Program-made: the position numbers and the translations under genes | NCBI RefSeq assembly: GCF_000284255.1 | Contig: NC_017075.1 | Span: 2,604,001 to 2,668,000, forward strand | DNA length: 64,000 nucleotides | Reading direction: 5' to 3' | Source of the DNA: Rubrivivax gelatinosus IL144 | GTDB taxonomy: Bacteria > Pseudomonadota > Gammaproteobacteria > Burkholderiales > Burkholderiaceae_C | Shown here: positions 30,028 through 38,544 of the stretch, in pieces | Layout of the letters: each line of letters opens with the position of its first letter | How positions within the stretch are numbered: the stretch's first letter is position 1 | Notes under the pieces: model-generated | Seen by the model: the letters and a program-made list of their open reading frames with translations, nothing else | What the model was told of the DNA's origin: nothing | Databases searched by the model: none

Positions 30028-30366
30028 ATGGCCTCGATTCCCGAAGACTTTCCCGGCGGCGTGACGCCGCCTGCACCGGCCGCGGCCGTCAACGGCGGCC
30101 CGCGCCAGGACGAGCTGCTGCAGCGCGTCGTGCAGGGCGCGCACGAGACGATCGACCGGCTCGCCGAACGCGCCGCGCCGCACGTCAGCCGGCTGCAGGA
30201 CGGCGTGCACGACGCCAACGAGCGCCTGCACGCCAAGGCCGACGCTCTGCGCGAGACCGGCGACGAGTGGACCGAGAGCCTGCGCGACACGGTGCGCGAG
30301 CACCCGATCGCGGCGCTCGCCACGGCGCTGGCCGTGGGCGTGCTCATCGCGCGGCTGACGCGCTGA
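30028..30366 (+). CDS. YqjD/ElaB-like (DUF883-type) membrane protein
   Basis: 112 residues: soluble helical N-terminal part (about 25-90, DELLQRVVQGAHETIDRL, amphipathic) and one C-terminal transmembrane helix (REHPIAALATALAVGVLIAR). This layout matches YqjD/ElaB tail-anchored proteins that bind ribosomes in stationary phase in E. coli. Similarity is by architecture rather than strong sequence. CGGAGA precedes the ATG. A YqjE-like gene follows, as in yqjDE. Confidence 0.7.
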   Translation: MASIPEDFPGGVTPPAPAAAVNGGPRQDELLQRVVQGAHETIDRLAERAAPHVSRLQDGVHDANERLHAKADALRETGDEWTESLRDTVREHPIAALATALAVGVLIARLTR

Positions 30367-30375
30367 GCGCGGCCG

Positions 30376-30855
30376 ATGGACCCCCGCACCGCGCCGCCCG
30401 TCGGCGAGGGCGAGGGTGGGGCCGCGCCCGCCGCGGCCCCGCCACCGCCGCAGGGCTGGCTCGACGCGCTGCAGTCGGTGCTGGGCGAACTGCCCGGCCT
30501 GGTCAGCGACCGGGTCGAGCTGTTCTCGCTGGAACTCGTGCGCGCCGGGCGCGCGCTGGCGCAGATCCTGATGCTGGTGGTCGCCGCGGCGGTGCTGGCG
30601 GTGACCGGCTGGCTGGCGCTGTGGGCCGGCGTCACCGTCGCGCTGCTCGAAACCGGCCTGCACTGGGCCGTGGCGCTGGCCATCGTGCTGGCGCTGAACC
30701 TGGCCGCGGCCCTGCTGGCGCTGCGCCGCGTGCGTGCCCTGGTGCCGCTGCTGCGCCTGCCGCGCACACGCCGTCACCTCACGCTGTCTCCCGGCGCCTC
30801 GGTGCGCCATGCGAACGAAGCTGCTGCCGATGAACGCGCCCGTGCCGCTGCCTGA
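30376..30855 (+). CDS. YqjE-like phage-holin-family (PF07332-type) membrane protein
   Basis: 159 residues: proline-rich N-terminus, amphipathic LQSVLGELPGLVSDRVELFSL, two transmembrane helices (about 60-82 and 92-118), basic tail. The fold is that of YqjE, often labelled phage holin 3 family although not phage-borne. Follows the YqjD-like gene by nine bases and overlaps the lipocalin gene. Role probably in membrane stress; no evidence of lysis function. Confidence 0.78.
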   Translation: MDPRTAPPVGEGEGGAAPAAAPPPPQGWLDALQSVLGELPGLVSDRVELFSLELVRAGRALAQILMLVVAAAVLAVTGWLALWAGVTVALLETGLHWAVALAIVLALNLAAALLALRRVRALVPLLRLPRTRRHLTLSPGASVRHANEAAADERARAAA

Positions 30856-31717
30856 AGACGATCTCGACACCCGCATCCGGGCCGCCGAAGAGGCGCTGGT
30901 GGCGCGCGAGCGCCGGCTGCTCGACGGCATCGACTCGCTGGGCCGGCGCGTGCGCCACGCCGCCAGCCCGTGGCGGCTGGCCGCTTCGGGCGTCGCCGTG
31001 TTGCTGGCCGGCACCACGCTGTGGCGCGTGATGCGTCCCGGCCCGTCGGCGCCGGTGCAAGTGCACGGCGTGCCGCCGGCGCACGGCGGCGTCGACGCCG
31101 GCGGGCTGCCCTGGGTCGGCCTGCTGGGCCTGCTGTGGCCGCTGCTGCCGGCCCGCTGGCGCAGCCGCACCAGCCCCGGCACGGTGGCCGCGGTGCTCGG
31201 TGTCGGCGTGCCGCTGCTGCAGAAATGGCTGCACAAGCCCGAAGGGCCGCCGCTGGCGACCGTCGAACACGTGGACCTGGCGCGCTACGCCGGCAGCTGG
31301 TACGAGGTCGCCCGACTGGGCGCGCCTTACGAAGCCGGCTGCGACGGCCAGCCGACGGCGCATTACACGCAGGCCGGCGCGCAGCTGAGGGTCGAGAACC
31401 GCTGCCTGGGCAGCGACGGCCGCGAACGCGTCGCCCGGGGTGTCGCCCGGGTCGTGCCCGGCAGCGGCAACGCGCGGCTCGAAGTGAACTTCCTGCCCGC
31501 CTGGCTGCACGCGCTGCCGATCGGCTGGGCCGACTACCAGATCCTCGCGCTGGACCGCGGCTACTCGGTGGCACTGGTCGGCCACCCCAGCCGCGAGTCG
31601 CTGTGGCTGCTGTCGCGCACGCCCACCGTCGACCCGGCCACGCTGCAGGCGCTGCTGGACATCGCGCAGGGCGAAGGCTTCCCGGTCGAGCGGCTGCACC
31701 GGCACGGCGCCGGCTGA
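30830..31717 (+). CDS. Membrane-anchored lipocalin (Blc-like) with YqjK-like N-terminus
   Basis: 295 residues from ATG 30830; ATG 30809 is also possible. The N-terminal part (about 1-75) is helical and basic with a hydrophobic segment, in the position and style of YqjK. A second hydrophobic stretch follows (GLPWVGLLGLLWPLLP). The lipocalin domain (about 140-290) has the G-x-W motif in YAGSWYEVARLG, then YQILALDRGYSVALVG and LWLLSRTP, as in Blc lipocalins that carry lipids. Blc itself is a lipoprotein of about 175 residues, so this is a fusion with a membrane anchor. Fourth gene of the unit. Confidence 0.8.
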   Translation: MNAPVPLPEDDLDTRIRAAEEALVARERRLLDGIDSLGRRVRHAASPWRLAASGVAVLLAGTTLWRVMRPGPSAPVQVHGVPPAHGGVDAGGLPWVGLLGLLWPLLPARWRSRTSPGTVAAVLGVGVPLLQKWLHKPEGPPLATVEHVDLARYAGSWYEVARLGAPYEAGCDGQPTAHYTQAGAQLRVENRCLGSDGRERVARGVARVVPGSGNARLEVNFLPAWLHALPIGWADYQILALDRGYSVALVGHPSRESLWLLSRTPTVDPATLQALLDIAQGEGFPVERLHRHGAG

Positions 31718-31723
31718 ACCCCG

Positions 31724-32263
31724 ATGACGCTCGCCGATCTGGCCGCGCTCTGGCGTTTCGACGTCCCGCCGCTGGAGATCGTGCTGCGCGGCACGCTGAT
31801 GTACTGGTTCCTGTTCCTGCTGTTCCGCTTCGCGCTGCGGCGCGACTCGGGCTCGATCGGCATCGCCGACATCCTGCTGCTGGTGCTGGTGGCCGACGCC
31901 TCGCAGAACGCGATGGCCGGCGGCTACGACTCGGTCTCCGAAGGCATGCTGCTGGTCGCCACGATCGCCGGCTGGAGCGCGCTGATGGACTGGGCCGGCT
32001 ATCGCTACCCGCTGCTGCGCAAGCTGGTCGAGCCGCCGGCGGTCGTGCTGGTGCGCCACGGCAAGCTGGTGGCGCGCAACCTGCGCCGCGAGCTGATCAC
32101 GGTGCCCGAGCTGATGTCGCGGCTGCGCGAGAACGGCATCGAGAAGCTCGCCGAGGTCAAGTACGCGCGCATCGAGAGCGACGGCGACATCAGCGTGATC
32201 CGCGTGCAGAGCGGCGGCGAGGACGGCCGCCGCGCCGGTCGCGACCGTCCCGGCGGCGGCTGA
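31724..32263 (+). CDS. DUF421 (YetF-like) membrane protein
   Basis: 179 residues: two or three N-terminal membrane helices (RGTLMYWFLFLLFRFALRR, then GIADILLLVLVADASQNAM), then a soluble DUF421 domain with VVLVRHGKLVARNLRRELIT and MSRLRENGIEKLAEV. Family function unknown; linked to stress and spores in Firmicutes. Last gene of the operon beginning at 29747. Confidence 0.85.
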   Translation: MTLADLAALWRFDVPPLEIVLRGTLMYWFLFLLFRFALRRDSGSIGIADILLLVLVADASQNAMAGGYDSVSEGMLLVATIAGWSALMDWAGYRYPLLRKLVEPPAVVLVRHGKLVARNLRRELITVPELMSRLRENGIEKLAEVKYARIESDGDISVIRVQSGGEDGRRAGRDRPGGG

Positions 32264-32279
32264 GCCGCGCTCGCCCGGG

Positions 32280-32293
32280 GGCACGGGGCTTGC
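32280..32293 (+). promoter_or_regulatory. Sigma-54 promoter of the acidic hypothetical gene
   Basis: GGCAC-GGGGC-TTGC, a strict match 43 bases before ATG 32337, with AGGAG between. Confidence 0.8.
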
Positions 32294-32336
32294 CGTCCCG
32301 TGGCCGAGCCGCCGCGTCGGCGGCAGGAGACACGAC

Positions 32337-32933
32337 ATGGCCCACAGCCCCTTGCTCGGCATCGACCGCGCGCCCCCCGAGCCCGCCGGCCGCGACACCG
32401 ACGCCCTCGGCCCCAGCGACAGCTCCGACAGCGGCAGCGACGTCGCCGGCCTGGACACCAGCCCCGGTGGCGACCCCGACGAACCGGTCGACAGCGCGCT
32501 CGCTGGCGAGCGCAGCCGGCCGGCCGGCGCCGACACCGCGTCCGCCGACGCCACCGATGCCGCCGGCACCGGCGAGCGCCGCAGCGCCGGGCTGGACGCC
32601 GGACGCGACGGCGCCGACATCGGCATCGACCGCATCGTCGACCCGGCCCACGAAGGCGCCGACCACGACGACGAGGATCCCGACCTGGACTTCATCGAAG
32701 CCGCGGCGCCCGACCCGCTGGACGAGGAAGCCGAGGTCGAGGACGAATCGGCCGACCCGGTCGGTGACGGCCGCTCCGACGCCGCGGCCGCCGCGACCCA
32801 GCCGCCGGTGCCGGGGCGCACGCCGCCGGTCTCGCCCGACGACCTGGATGCCGATCTGCCGGCGGAAAACGACCCGCCGACGACGGACGACCCGGACGCG
32901 GACGCCGAAGCGCGCGAACCGGGCCGGGGTTGA
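32337..32933 (+). CDS. Highly acidic, disordered hypothetical protein
   Basis: 198 residues, over one quarter Asp plus Glu, with many Ala, Pro and Ser; no signal peptide, no membrane segment. The N-terminal MAHSPLLGIDRAP and the LGPSDSSDSGSD block look like conserved features of a Burkholderiales family of unknown role. AGGAG and a strict sigma-54 promoter support it. The composition suggests a disordered, highly soluble protein, perhaps for drying or salt stress; this is speculation. A hairpin follows. Confidence 0.7.
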   Translation: MAHSPLLGIDRAPPEPAGRDTDALGPSDSSDSGSDVAGLDTSPGGDPDEPVDSALAGERSRPAGADTASADATDAAGTGERRSAGLDAGRDGADIGIDRIVDPAHEGADHDDEDPDLDFIEAAAPDPLDEEAEVEDESADPVGDGRSDAAAAATQPPVPGRTPPVSPDDLDADLPAENDPPTTDDPDADAEAREPGRG

Positions 32934-32941
32934 GAAAGAGG

Positions 32942-32963
32942 GCGGGGCGCCTCGGCGCCCCGC
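32942..32963. terminator. Terminator hairpin between convergent genes
   Basis: A perfect 9-bp stem (GCGGGGCGC) with loop CTCG, between the stop of the acidic protein gene and the stop of the PA2169-like gene; usable from both sides. Confidence 0.65.
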
Positions 32964-32969
32964 GGCCGT

Positions 32970-33428
32970 TCAGGCCGTGCGCGCGCGCGCCGCGTCGCGC
33001 AGCGTGCGGATCTGGGCGTGGTTGCGCCTGACGCCTTCGAACTGGCGTTCGACGACGCTGCGCGCGTCGCCCGGCAGGTCCTCGGCGAGCGCGGCACGGT
33101 AGCGCTCGAGCGCCGTGTCCTCGCCGCGCTCGCATTCCTCGAGCATCGCCAGGTCGCTGTAGCCGGCCAGCGTGCCCTTCACCGCGACCCAGCCGCGGTG
33201 CATGGCGCCGGTGGCCGAGCCGCCGTCCTCGGCCGTGCCGCCGTACTGCACGACCAGGGTCTGCAGTTCGGCCGCGCCCTGGCGGCACTCGTCGGCGCGG
33301 GCCAGGAAGACCTGCTTGAGCTGCGCGTCGCGCACGTGTTCGGCGCTGGTGCGAAAGCCGTATTCGCCGTCCTTGCTGGTCTCGATCAGCCGGTTCAGGC
33401 TGTCGACGACGTCCTTGCGGTCCATCAT
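32970..33428 (-). CDS. PA2169-family four-helix-bundle protein (DUF2383)
   Basis: 152 residues, ferritin-like bundle: VVDSLNRLIETSKDGEYGF, a helix with ARADECRQGAAEL, then ECERGEDTALERYR with Glu-x2-x-Asp-type metal-ligand candidates. Family members are stress-linked and resemble bacterioferritin-type folds; function not known. GGA before ATG 33428 (ATG 33425 also possible). A probable sigma-54 site lies upstream. Confidence 0.85.
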   Translation of the reverse strand: MMDRKDVVDSLNRLIETSKDGEYGFRTSAEHVRDAQLKQVFLARADECRQGAAELQTLVVQYGGTAEDGGSATGAMHRGWVAVKGTLAGYSDLAMLEECERGEDTALERYRAALAEDLPGDARSVVERQFEGVRRNHAQIRTLRDAARARTA

Positions 33429-33487
33429 GGGAAGTCCTTTCGTTCGCGGTGAGCCGCGGCAACGGCCACGGCATCTCGCCAACGTCG

Positions 33488-33501
33488 GCAGGCCGCGTTC
33501 C
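33488..33501 (-). promoter_or_regulatory. Probable sigma-54 promoter of the PA2169-like gene
   Basis: On the minus strand GGAAC-GCGGC-CTGC. GG-N10-GC is intact, with variant -24 and -12 boxes. It ends 59 bases before ATG 33428. Confidence 0.45.
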
Positions 33502-33516
33502 CGCGGCCGCGAAAGG

Positions 33517-35727
33517 TCATGGACGACGGCCGTCGATCGCCTGGCGCAGCGCGCGCACCAGCTCCTCGGGTGTGCAGGGCTTGGCCAGCACCGGGAAACC
33601 GTGGCCGTCCTGCAGCGCGCTGCTGAAGCCGCTGATCAGCACCACCGGCAGCTGCGGCAGGCAGCGGCGCAGCTCGCGCGCCAGCGCGATGCCGTCCATG
33701 TCGCCCGGCATCACGACGTCCGAGAGCACGACGTCGAGCCGGCGGCCGTCGCCGACCAGGGCCAGCGCTTCCTCGGGGCTGCGTGCGCGCACGACGCGGC
33801 AGCCCAGCGAATCGAGCAGGCCGGCGGTGACGTCGGCCAGTTCGGGGTTGTCCTCGACCAGCAGCACGCGCACGCCGTACAGCCCGCCTTCGGGCAGCGG
33901 CGCCGGCGCCGGGCCGACGCCGGCCTCGTCCTCGCCGGCGGCCGGCAGCAGCAGCGTCACCGTCGTGCCCAGCCCTCGCGTGCTGGCGATCGCCGCGCGG
34001 CCGCCGGCCTGGGCGCAGAAGCCGTGCACCTGGATCAGGCCCAGCCCGGTGCCCTTGCCGACGCCCTTGGTCGTGAAGAAGGGCTCGAACACCCGGTGGG
34101 CGATGGCCTCGTCGATGCCGCTGCCGTCGTCGCTGACCATGATCTGCACGTAGGGCCCGGGTGGCAGCTCGGCGGCATCGCCTTCGGCGGCGTCGCGCGC
34201 CTCGATCCAGACGTGGCCGCCGGCGGGCAGGGCGTCGCGGGCGTTGAGCGCCAGGTTGATCAGCGCCAGCTCGAGCTCGCTGGAATCGACGTGGATGCCC
34301 GCGGTGCCCGGCGCCACCGTGACCGAGAGTTCGCAGCGTTTGCCCAGCACGACGCGGATCAGCTCCTGCGACTCGGCGAGATAGCGCGCGAGCTCGATGC
34401 GCGTCGGCCGCGTCGGGTGGCGGCCCGAGAAGCGCAGCAGGTGCTGGGTGAGCCGGCTGCCGACCTCGACCGCGCGCAGCGTCGCGGCCACTGGCGCCTG
34501 GATCTCGGGCGTGGTGGCGCGGCGCTGGATCAGGTGGGCGCTGTTGCTGATCACGCCCAGCAGGTTGTTGAAGTCGTGCGCGACGCCGCCGGTCAGCCGG
34601 CCCAGCGCCTCCACGCGCTGGCTCAGCGAGACACGCTGCTCGGCCTGGCGCGTGCGCGCCACCGCGTCGGCGACCTGGCGCTCGAGGTCGGCCTGGGCGT
34701 GCTGGATGGACTCGGCGGCCTCGGCCAGCGCGGCGGCGACGTCGTCGCACTCGGCCAGGCCGGTCGTGCGGTGGGCCACCGGCTGGCCGGCGCGCATGCG
34801 CGCCGCCGCCTCCTTCAGCGAGTTCACCGGGCCGACGATGCGCCGCGCGACGAAGAGCGCGCCGGCTACGGCCAGCCCCAGCAGCAGCAGCGCGCCGGCG
34901 CCCAGCTGCAGCACCGCCGGCGGCAGCGAGCCGGCGATCGCCGGCTGCGGCATCGCCGCCATGTAGGTCCAGCCTTGCACGGATTTGCTGAAAAAACCGC
35001 GCACCGGCACGCCGTCCAGCGACACCGAGTCGAAGAAGCCTTCGCGGTCGCGCGAGAGCCGCGCCAGGATGTCCGGCGTCGCCCGGCGTCCGGCGTGCTG
35101 GATGCCGCCCGGATGGCGCGCGACGACCGAGCCGTCGGCGTCGAGGATCGTGCCCAGCCAGCCCGGCGGCAGGCTCTGGCGGTCGATGATGCGCTGCAGC
35201 TCCTCGGGCAGGATCGTCATCTCGAGGTTGGCGACGACGCGGCCGTCGCGCACGACCGGCTGCACGACGCGGGCATGCGGGCCGGACGCCGCCGCGCTCG
35301 TCGCCAGCGGCCGCACCGCGGCGGCCTGGGCGAGGTCGGGGGCCGAGGCGCCGGAGGGCGGCGCATCGGGCGCGTCGCGCGTGCTCAGCACGACGTGCTC
35401 GCCGTCGGTCAGCTCGACCCAGCCGTCCATGCCGTCGATCGCGCGGCGCGCCTGGCGGTCGAAGACGCGCCGTTGTTCGGGCGTCAGGTAGGGCGCGTTC
35501 TCCAGCGAGCGGGCGGTGGCCAGCACGCGCACGATGGTCGCGCGCTGGTCGATCTCGCGATCGATCACCGTCGACAGCGCACGCGCCGTGTCGCGCAGGT
35601 TGCGCTCCAGCGCCGCGCGCTCGGCGGCCCAGGTACGCGCGATGACCAGGGCCGCAGCCGCCACCGCCGGCAGCAGCACCGCGAGGACCAGCAGCAGCAG
35701 ACGCGAACGGATGGAGATCGACGGCAT
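33517..35727 (-). CDS. Hybrid sensor histidine kinase with periplasmic sensor, HAMP and receiver
   Basis: 736 residues. N-terminal transmembrane helix (about 8-30), large periplasmic cache-like sensor (about 31-275), second helix (about 280-302), HAMP (IVGPVNSLKEAAARM) and coiled coil. HisKA carries phosphoacceptor His in GGVAHDFNNLLGVI. HATPase_c has INLALNARDALP and GKGTGLGLIQVHG, and the C-terminal receiver has Asp in VVLSDVVMPGDMDG and Lys in VLAKPCTP. The HDFNN type of kinase often controls NtrC-like regulators. The sensor is extracytoplasmic, so it may read an envelope signal for the regulon. It lies on the strand of the phospholipase-D-like gene. ATG 35727 chosen by the hydrophobic N-terminus. 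Confidence 0.9.
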   Translation of the reverse strand: MPSISIRSRLLLLVLAVLLPAVAAAALVIARTWAAERAALERNLRDTARALSTVIDREIDQRATIVRVLATARSLENAPYLTPEQRRVFDRQARRAIDGMDGWVELTDGEHVVLSTRDAPDAPPSGASAPDLAQAAAVRPLATSAAASGPHARVVQPVVRDGRVVANLEMTILPEELQRIIDRQSLPPGWLGTILDADGSVVARHPGGIQHAGRRATPDILARLSRDREGFFDSVSLDGVPVRGFFSKSVQGWTYMAAMPQPAIAGSLPPAVLQLGAGALLLLGLAVAGALFVARRIVGPVNSLKEAAARMRAGQPVAHRTTGLAECDDVAAALAEAAESIQHAQADLERQVADAVARTRQAEQRVSLSQRVEALGRLTGGVAHDFNNLLGVISNSAHLIQRRATTPEIQAPVAATLRAVEVGSRLTQHLLRFSGRHPTRPTRIELARYLAESQELIRVVLGKRCELSVTVAPGTAGIHVDSSELELALINLALNARDALPAGGHVWIEARDAAEGDAAELPPGPYVQIMVSDDGSGIDEAIAHRVFEPFFTTKGVGKGTGLGLIQVHGFCAQAGGRAAIASTRGLGTTVTLLLPAAGEDEAGVGPAPAPLPEGGLYGVRVLLVEDNPELADVTAGLLDSLGCRVVRARSPEEALALVGDGRRLDVVLSDVVMPGDMDGIALARELRRCLPQLPVVLISGFSSALQDGHGFPVLAKPCTPEELVRALRQAIDGRRP

Positions 35728-35796
35728 CGAAGGTCCAGTGTGTCGCAGCCTCCCGGCCGTGAACAGCAACCCCGCCTGTCCGCGGGGCGGGGGCGC

Positions 35797-36951
35797 TCAG
35801 CGGCGGCCGGCCGTGCCGCCAGGCGCCGCGTGGCGCCAGTGCTGCCCGGCCTGGGGCTGCGCCGCGCCGGCCCGCGCCTGCGACGCATCCTCCTCGAACA
35901 CCCGCTCCAGCCGGCCGGCCAGGCCGGGATCGATGACGACGATGCCGGCCTCGCCGTCGCGCACGACGTTGCGCCAGTCCAGCCGGGTCGAGCCGATGCC
36001 GACCCATTCGCCGTCGACGACGCTCAGCCGTGCGTGCCAGCGGCCGGACTGCGCCTCGTGCACGACGACGCCGGCGGCCTGCAGCGTCTGGCGCATCGGC
36101 AGGCCGCGCAGCAGGCCGCGGCCGGCGCGCGGCACGATGACCTCGACGAAGACGCCGCGGGCACGCGCCTGCACCAGCGCCTGCACCAGGCGCCGCGGCG
36201 GCGCTTCGCAGGGGCTGGCCACCAGCACGCGGCGCGACGCGCTGGCGACGGCGCCCAGCAGCGCCTCGATGAAGGGGTTGTGCTGGCCGTTGTCGCCGAC
36301 GGCGACCGCGACCCGCTGCACGCCGGCCGGCGCCTGGGCCGGAAAGTAGCGCGCCTGCTGCATCGGCCCGCGCGCGAAGCGCTGCCAGTGGGCGACGAAG
36401 ACACGCTGCAGCCGCTGCAGCACCGGCCCCTGGATGCGCAGCCGCGGCCCCGGGCGCGCGCCGTCGGGGCGGCCTCGCCCCGCGGGCACGTCCAGGCCGC
36501 CGACGAAGGCGTCGCGGCCGTCGACGACCAGCAGTTCACGCGGCTCGCAGCGCCGCGGCGGGCCGGCGAAGAGGCTGCTCCAGGACGCGGTGTCGTGTTC
36601 GCCGAGGCTGACGCCGGCCAGACGCAACGGCTGCAGCGCCTCGCCGGCCCCGTCGCCCAGCGGCCCGCGGTCGACCAGCAGGTTGACGCGGATGCCCGCC
36701 CGTGCGCGCGCTGCCAGCCGCTGCAGCAGGGCCAGGCCGTGACCGTCGATGTCGACCAGGTTCTCGACGTTGACGTGGTCGCGCGCTGAGTCGACCGCCT
36801 CGAGCATCGCGGCGAAGCCGGTGTCGTCGTCGGCCAGCAGCGCGACGTGGTTGCCGCCGATCAGCGGCTCGGACAAGCCGCGGTCCCAGTCGGGACGGGG
36901 AGGCGCCGGCGAACCGGGGTATCGCGACGGAGGGGCGTTTGACTTGGACAT
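35797..36951 (-). CDS. Phospholipase D/cardiolipin-synthase-like protein with degenerate HKD motifs
   Basis: 384 residues, two PLD-like halves: FAAMLEAVDSARDHVNVEN and later PFIEALLGAVASASRRVLVASP. In the first half the place of the H-x-K-x4-D motif reads PRELLVVDG, so both His and Lys are lost. In the second it reads WHARLSVVDGEWVGIGST, with His and Asp kept but Lys changed to Arg. The Asn-rich tail of the motif is partly kept (GGLD, GSTRLDWRN). Active PLD enzymes need one His from each half, so this protein is probably not a normal cardiolipin synthase. No signal peptide. A strict sigma-54 promoter lies 43 bases upstream. Confidence 0.75.
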   Translation of the reverse strand: MSKSNAPPSRYPGSPAPPRPDWDRGLSEPLIGGNHVALLADDDTGFAAMLEAVDSARDHVNVENLVDIDGHGLALLQRLAARARAGIRVNLLVDRGPLGDGAGEALQPLRLAGVSLGEHDTASWSSLFAGPPRRCEPRELLVVDGRDAFVGGLDVPAGRGRPDGARPGPRLRIQGPVLQRLQRVFVAHWQRFARGPMQQARYFPAQAPAGVQRVAVAVGDNGQHNPFIEALLGAVASASRRVLVASPCEAPPRRLVQALVQARARGVFVEVIVPRAGRGLLRGLPMRQTLQAAGVVVHEAQSGRWHARLSVVDGEWVGIGSTRLDWRNVVRDGEAGIVVIDPGLAGRLERVFEEDASQARAGAAQPQAGQHWRHAAPGGTAGRR

Positions 36952-36994
36952 TCGGTCCTGGAGCTCGTTCGCGTGGGCACGCGGCGGGCGCAGG

Positions 36995-37008
36995 GCAAGC
37001 GGCGTGCC
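36995..37008 (-). promoter_or_regulatory. Sigma-54 promoter of the PLD-like gene
   Basis: On the minus strand GGCAC-GCCGC-TTGC, a strict match 43 bases before ATG 36951, divergent to 37030-37043. Confidence 0.8.
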
Positions 37009-37029
37009 GCGGCGCATCCCCCAATCCGC

Positions 37030-37043
37030 GGCACCGGTCTTGC
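37030..37043 (+). promoter_or_regulatory. Sigma-54 promoter of the secreted proline-rich protein gene
   Basis: GGCAC-CGGTC-TTGC, a strict match 31 bases before ATG 37075, with CGGAG between. Confidence 0.8.
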
Positions 37044-37074
37044 CGCGCCGCCTCCTTGCCACCGGAGCACCACG

Positions 37075-37395
37075 ATGCGAATCCTCCGTCCGTCCCCGCG
37101 CCACGCCTGGGCCGTGCTGCCGTTGCTGGCCGCCGGCTTCGTGTCGGCCCAGACCACCGACACCGACCCCAACGCCGTGCCGACGCTGCCGCCTCCGGCG
37201 CCCGCGGTGCCCGGCGCTCCCGCGGCCCGCCTACAGCCGCCACCGTTCCCGCTGCCACAGCACGCGCCTTCGGCCTCGCAGCCGGCCGGCCCGGGCCTGG
37301 CGCCGGGCTTGCGCGAGCCGCAGCCGGCCGAACCCGGGGCCCTCACGACCGAGCCGGCGGGCGTCCAGGACAGCGTCGGATCAAGACGGCCCTAG
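37075..37395 (+). CDS. Secreted proline-rich hypothetical protein
   Basis: 106 residues: signal peptide (about 1-25, VSA-Q cleavage), then Pro/Ala/Gln-rich sequence without a domain. CGGAG and a strict sigma-54 promoter precede the ATG. It shares a CTAG with the convergent AI-2E gene: TAG reads as the stop on both strands. Function unknown. Confidence 0.65.
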   Translation: MRILRPSPRHAWAVLPLLAAGFVSAQTTDTDPNAVPTLPPPAPAVPGAPAARLQPPPFPLPQHAPSASQPAGPGLAPGLREPQPAEPGALTTEPAGVQDSVGSRRP

Positions 37396-38495
37396 CCGTC
37401 GCCCGGCGCACGCGGCCGGGCCGCCAGCAGCGTGCGCAAGGACGGGGCCGTGCCGCGGCGACCGTCCAGCAGCACCCCCAGCCAGCGCAGCCGCGGCGTG
37501 CGGCGGCACACCGCCCGCAGGCCGATCAGCACCGGCACCGCCACCAGCGCCCCGGCGATGCCCCACAGCCAGCCCCAGAGCATCACCGAGAGGAAGACCG
37601 ACACGGGGCTCAGCACCAGGCGCCGGCCGACGAACCAGGGCGCGATGAAATTCGCCTCGACGGCGTGCACGGCCAGGAACAGCGCCGGCGGCAGCAGCGG
37701 CATCCAGCCGGTCGGGAAGGCCAGCAGCCCGGCGACGCCGAGCAGCCCGACGATGGCCACCGGGCCGAGATAGGGGATGAAGTTCAGCACCCCGCTGACC
37801 ACGCCCCACATCAAGGGGTTGGGCAACCCGGCCAGATGCAGGCCCAGGCCGACGGCGAGCGCGACGCCGGCGTTGATCATCGCCAGCGAGGACAGGAAGC
37901 GCCCGATGTCGCGCTGCGCGGCCAGCGCGCCCGCCAGCACCAGCGCCCGCTGGCGCGGCCGCGGCAGGGCCTGCACCGCCCGCGGCAGCAGCCAGTGCTC
38001 GCCGGCGAGCAGGAAGTACAGCAGGATGACGGTGGCCGCGGCCGACAGCGCGAACGCCAGGCTGCGGCCGAGCACCAGCCCGGTGAGCGCCATGCCTTCG
38101 GTGGCCAGGTGCTCGGCGATCGGCCCGGGCCCGCCGCCGGCAGTGTCCAGCCCCGGGATCGCCGCGCGCAGGCGCTGCAGCCGCACGGCGAGCTCGGCCA
38201 GCACCTCCGGCGCCCGCTGCCACCAGGCGGCGGCGGGTTCGGCCAGCGCCGCGGCCAGCGGCAGCACGCTGGCCAGCAGCGCGCCGACGACGAGCCCGGC
38301 GCCGACGTACTCCGGCACGCCGCGACGCCGCAGCGATTGCACCGCCGGCGCCAGCACGACGGCCAGCACCAGCGCGAACAGCACCGGTGCCAGCAGCGGC
38401 TGCGCCAGCTTGACGAAGGCCAGCACGGCGAGAACGAAAAGCCCCCGCAGCGCGATGCCCTGCTGGGGCCCGGTCGGGCGGGAGCCGTCGTGCAC
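37392..38495 (-). CDS. AI-2E family transporter/permease
   Basis: 367 residues with about eight membrane helices: N-terminal pair (LFVLAVLAFVKLAQPLLAPV), periplasmic loop, then PLMWGVVSGVLNFIPYLGPV, the family's conserved N-F-I-P-Y-x-G-P motif, and LWGIAGALVAVPVLIGLRA. Members export small molecules or ions; some export the autoinducer AI-2. It follows the BON-domain gene on the same strand by 49 bases and is probably transcribed with it. Confidence 0.88.
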   Translation of the reverse strand: MHDGSRPTGPQQGIALRGLFVLAVLAFVKLAQPLLAPVLFALVLAVVLAPAVQSLRRRGVPEYVGAGLVVGALLASVLPLAAALAEPAAAWWQRAPEVLAELAVRLQRLRAAIPGLDTAGGGPGPIAEHLATEGMALTGLVLGRSLAFALSAAATVILLYFLLAGEHWLLPRAVQALPRPRQRALVLAGALAAQRDIGRFLSSLAMINAGVALAVGLGLHLAGLPNPLMWGVVSGVLNFIPYLGPVAIVGLLGVAGLLAFPTGWMPLLPPALFLAVHAVEANFIAPWFVGRRLVLSPVSVFLSVMLWGWLWGIAGALVAVPVLIGLRAVCRRTPRLRWLGVLLDGRRGTAPSLRTLLAARPRAPGDG

Positions 38496-38544
38496 GGCCG
38501 GGCGCTTCAGCCCGGGCCGGGTGCCGGCGTGCAGGCCGCCTGGT

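Noticed and set aside
30376..30855. Phage holin family hit as a sign of a prophage
   Set aside because: No other phage genes occur nearby; context and layout are those of chromosomal yqjE.
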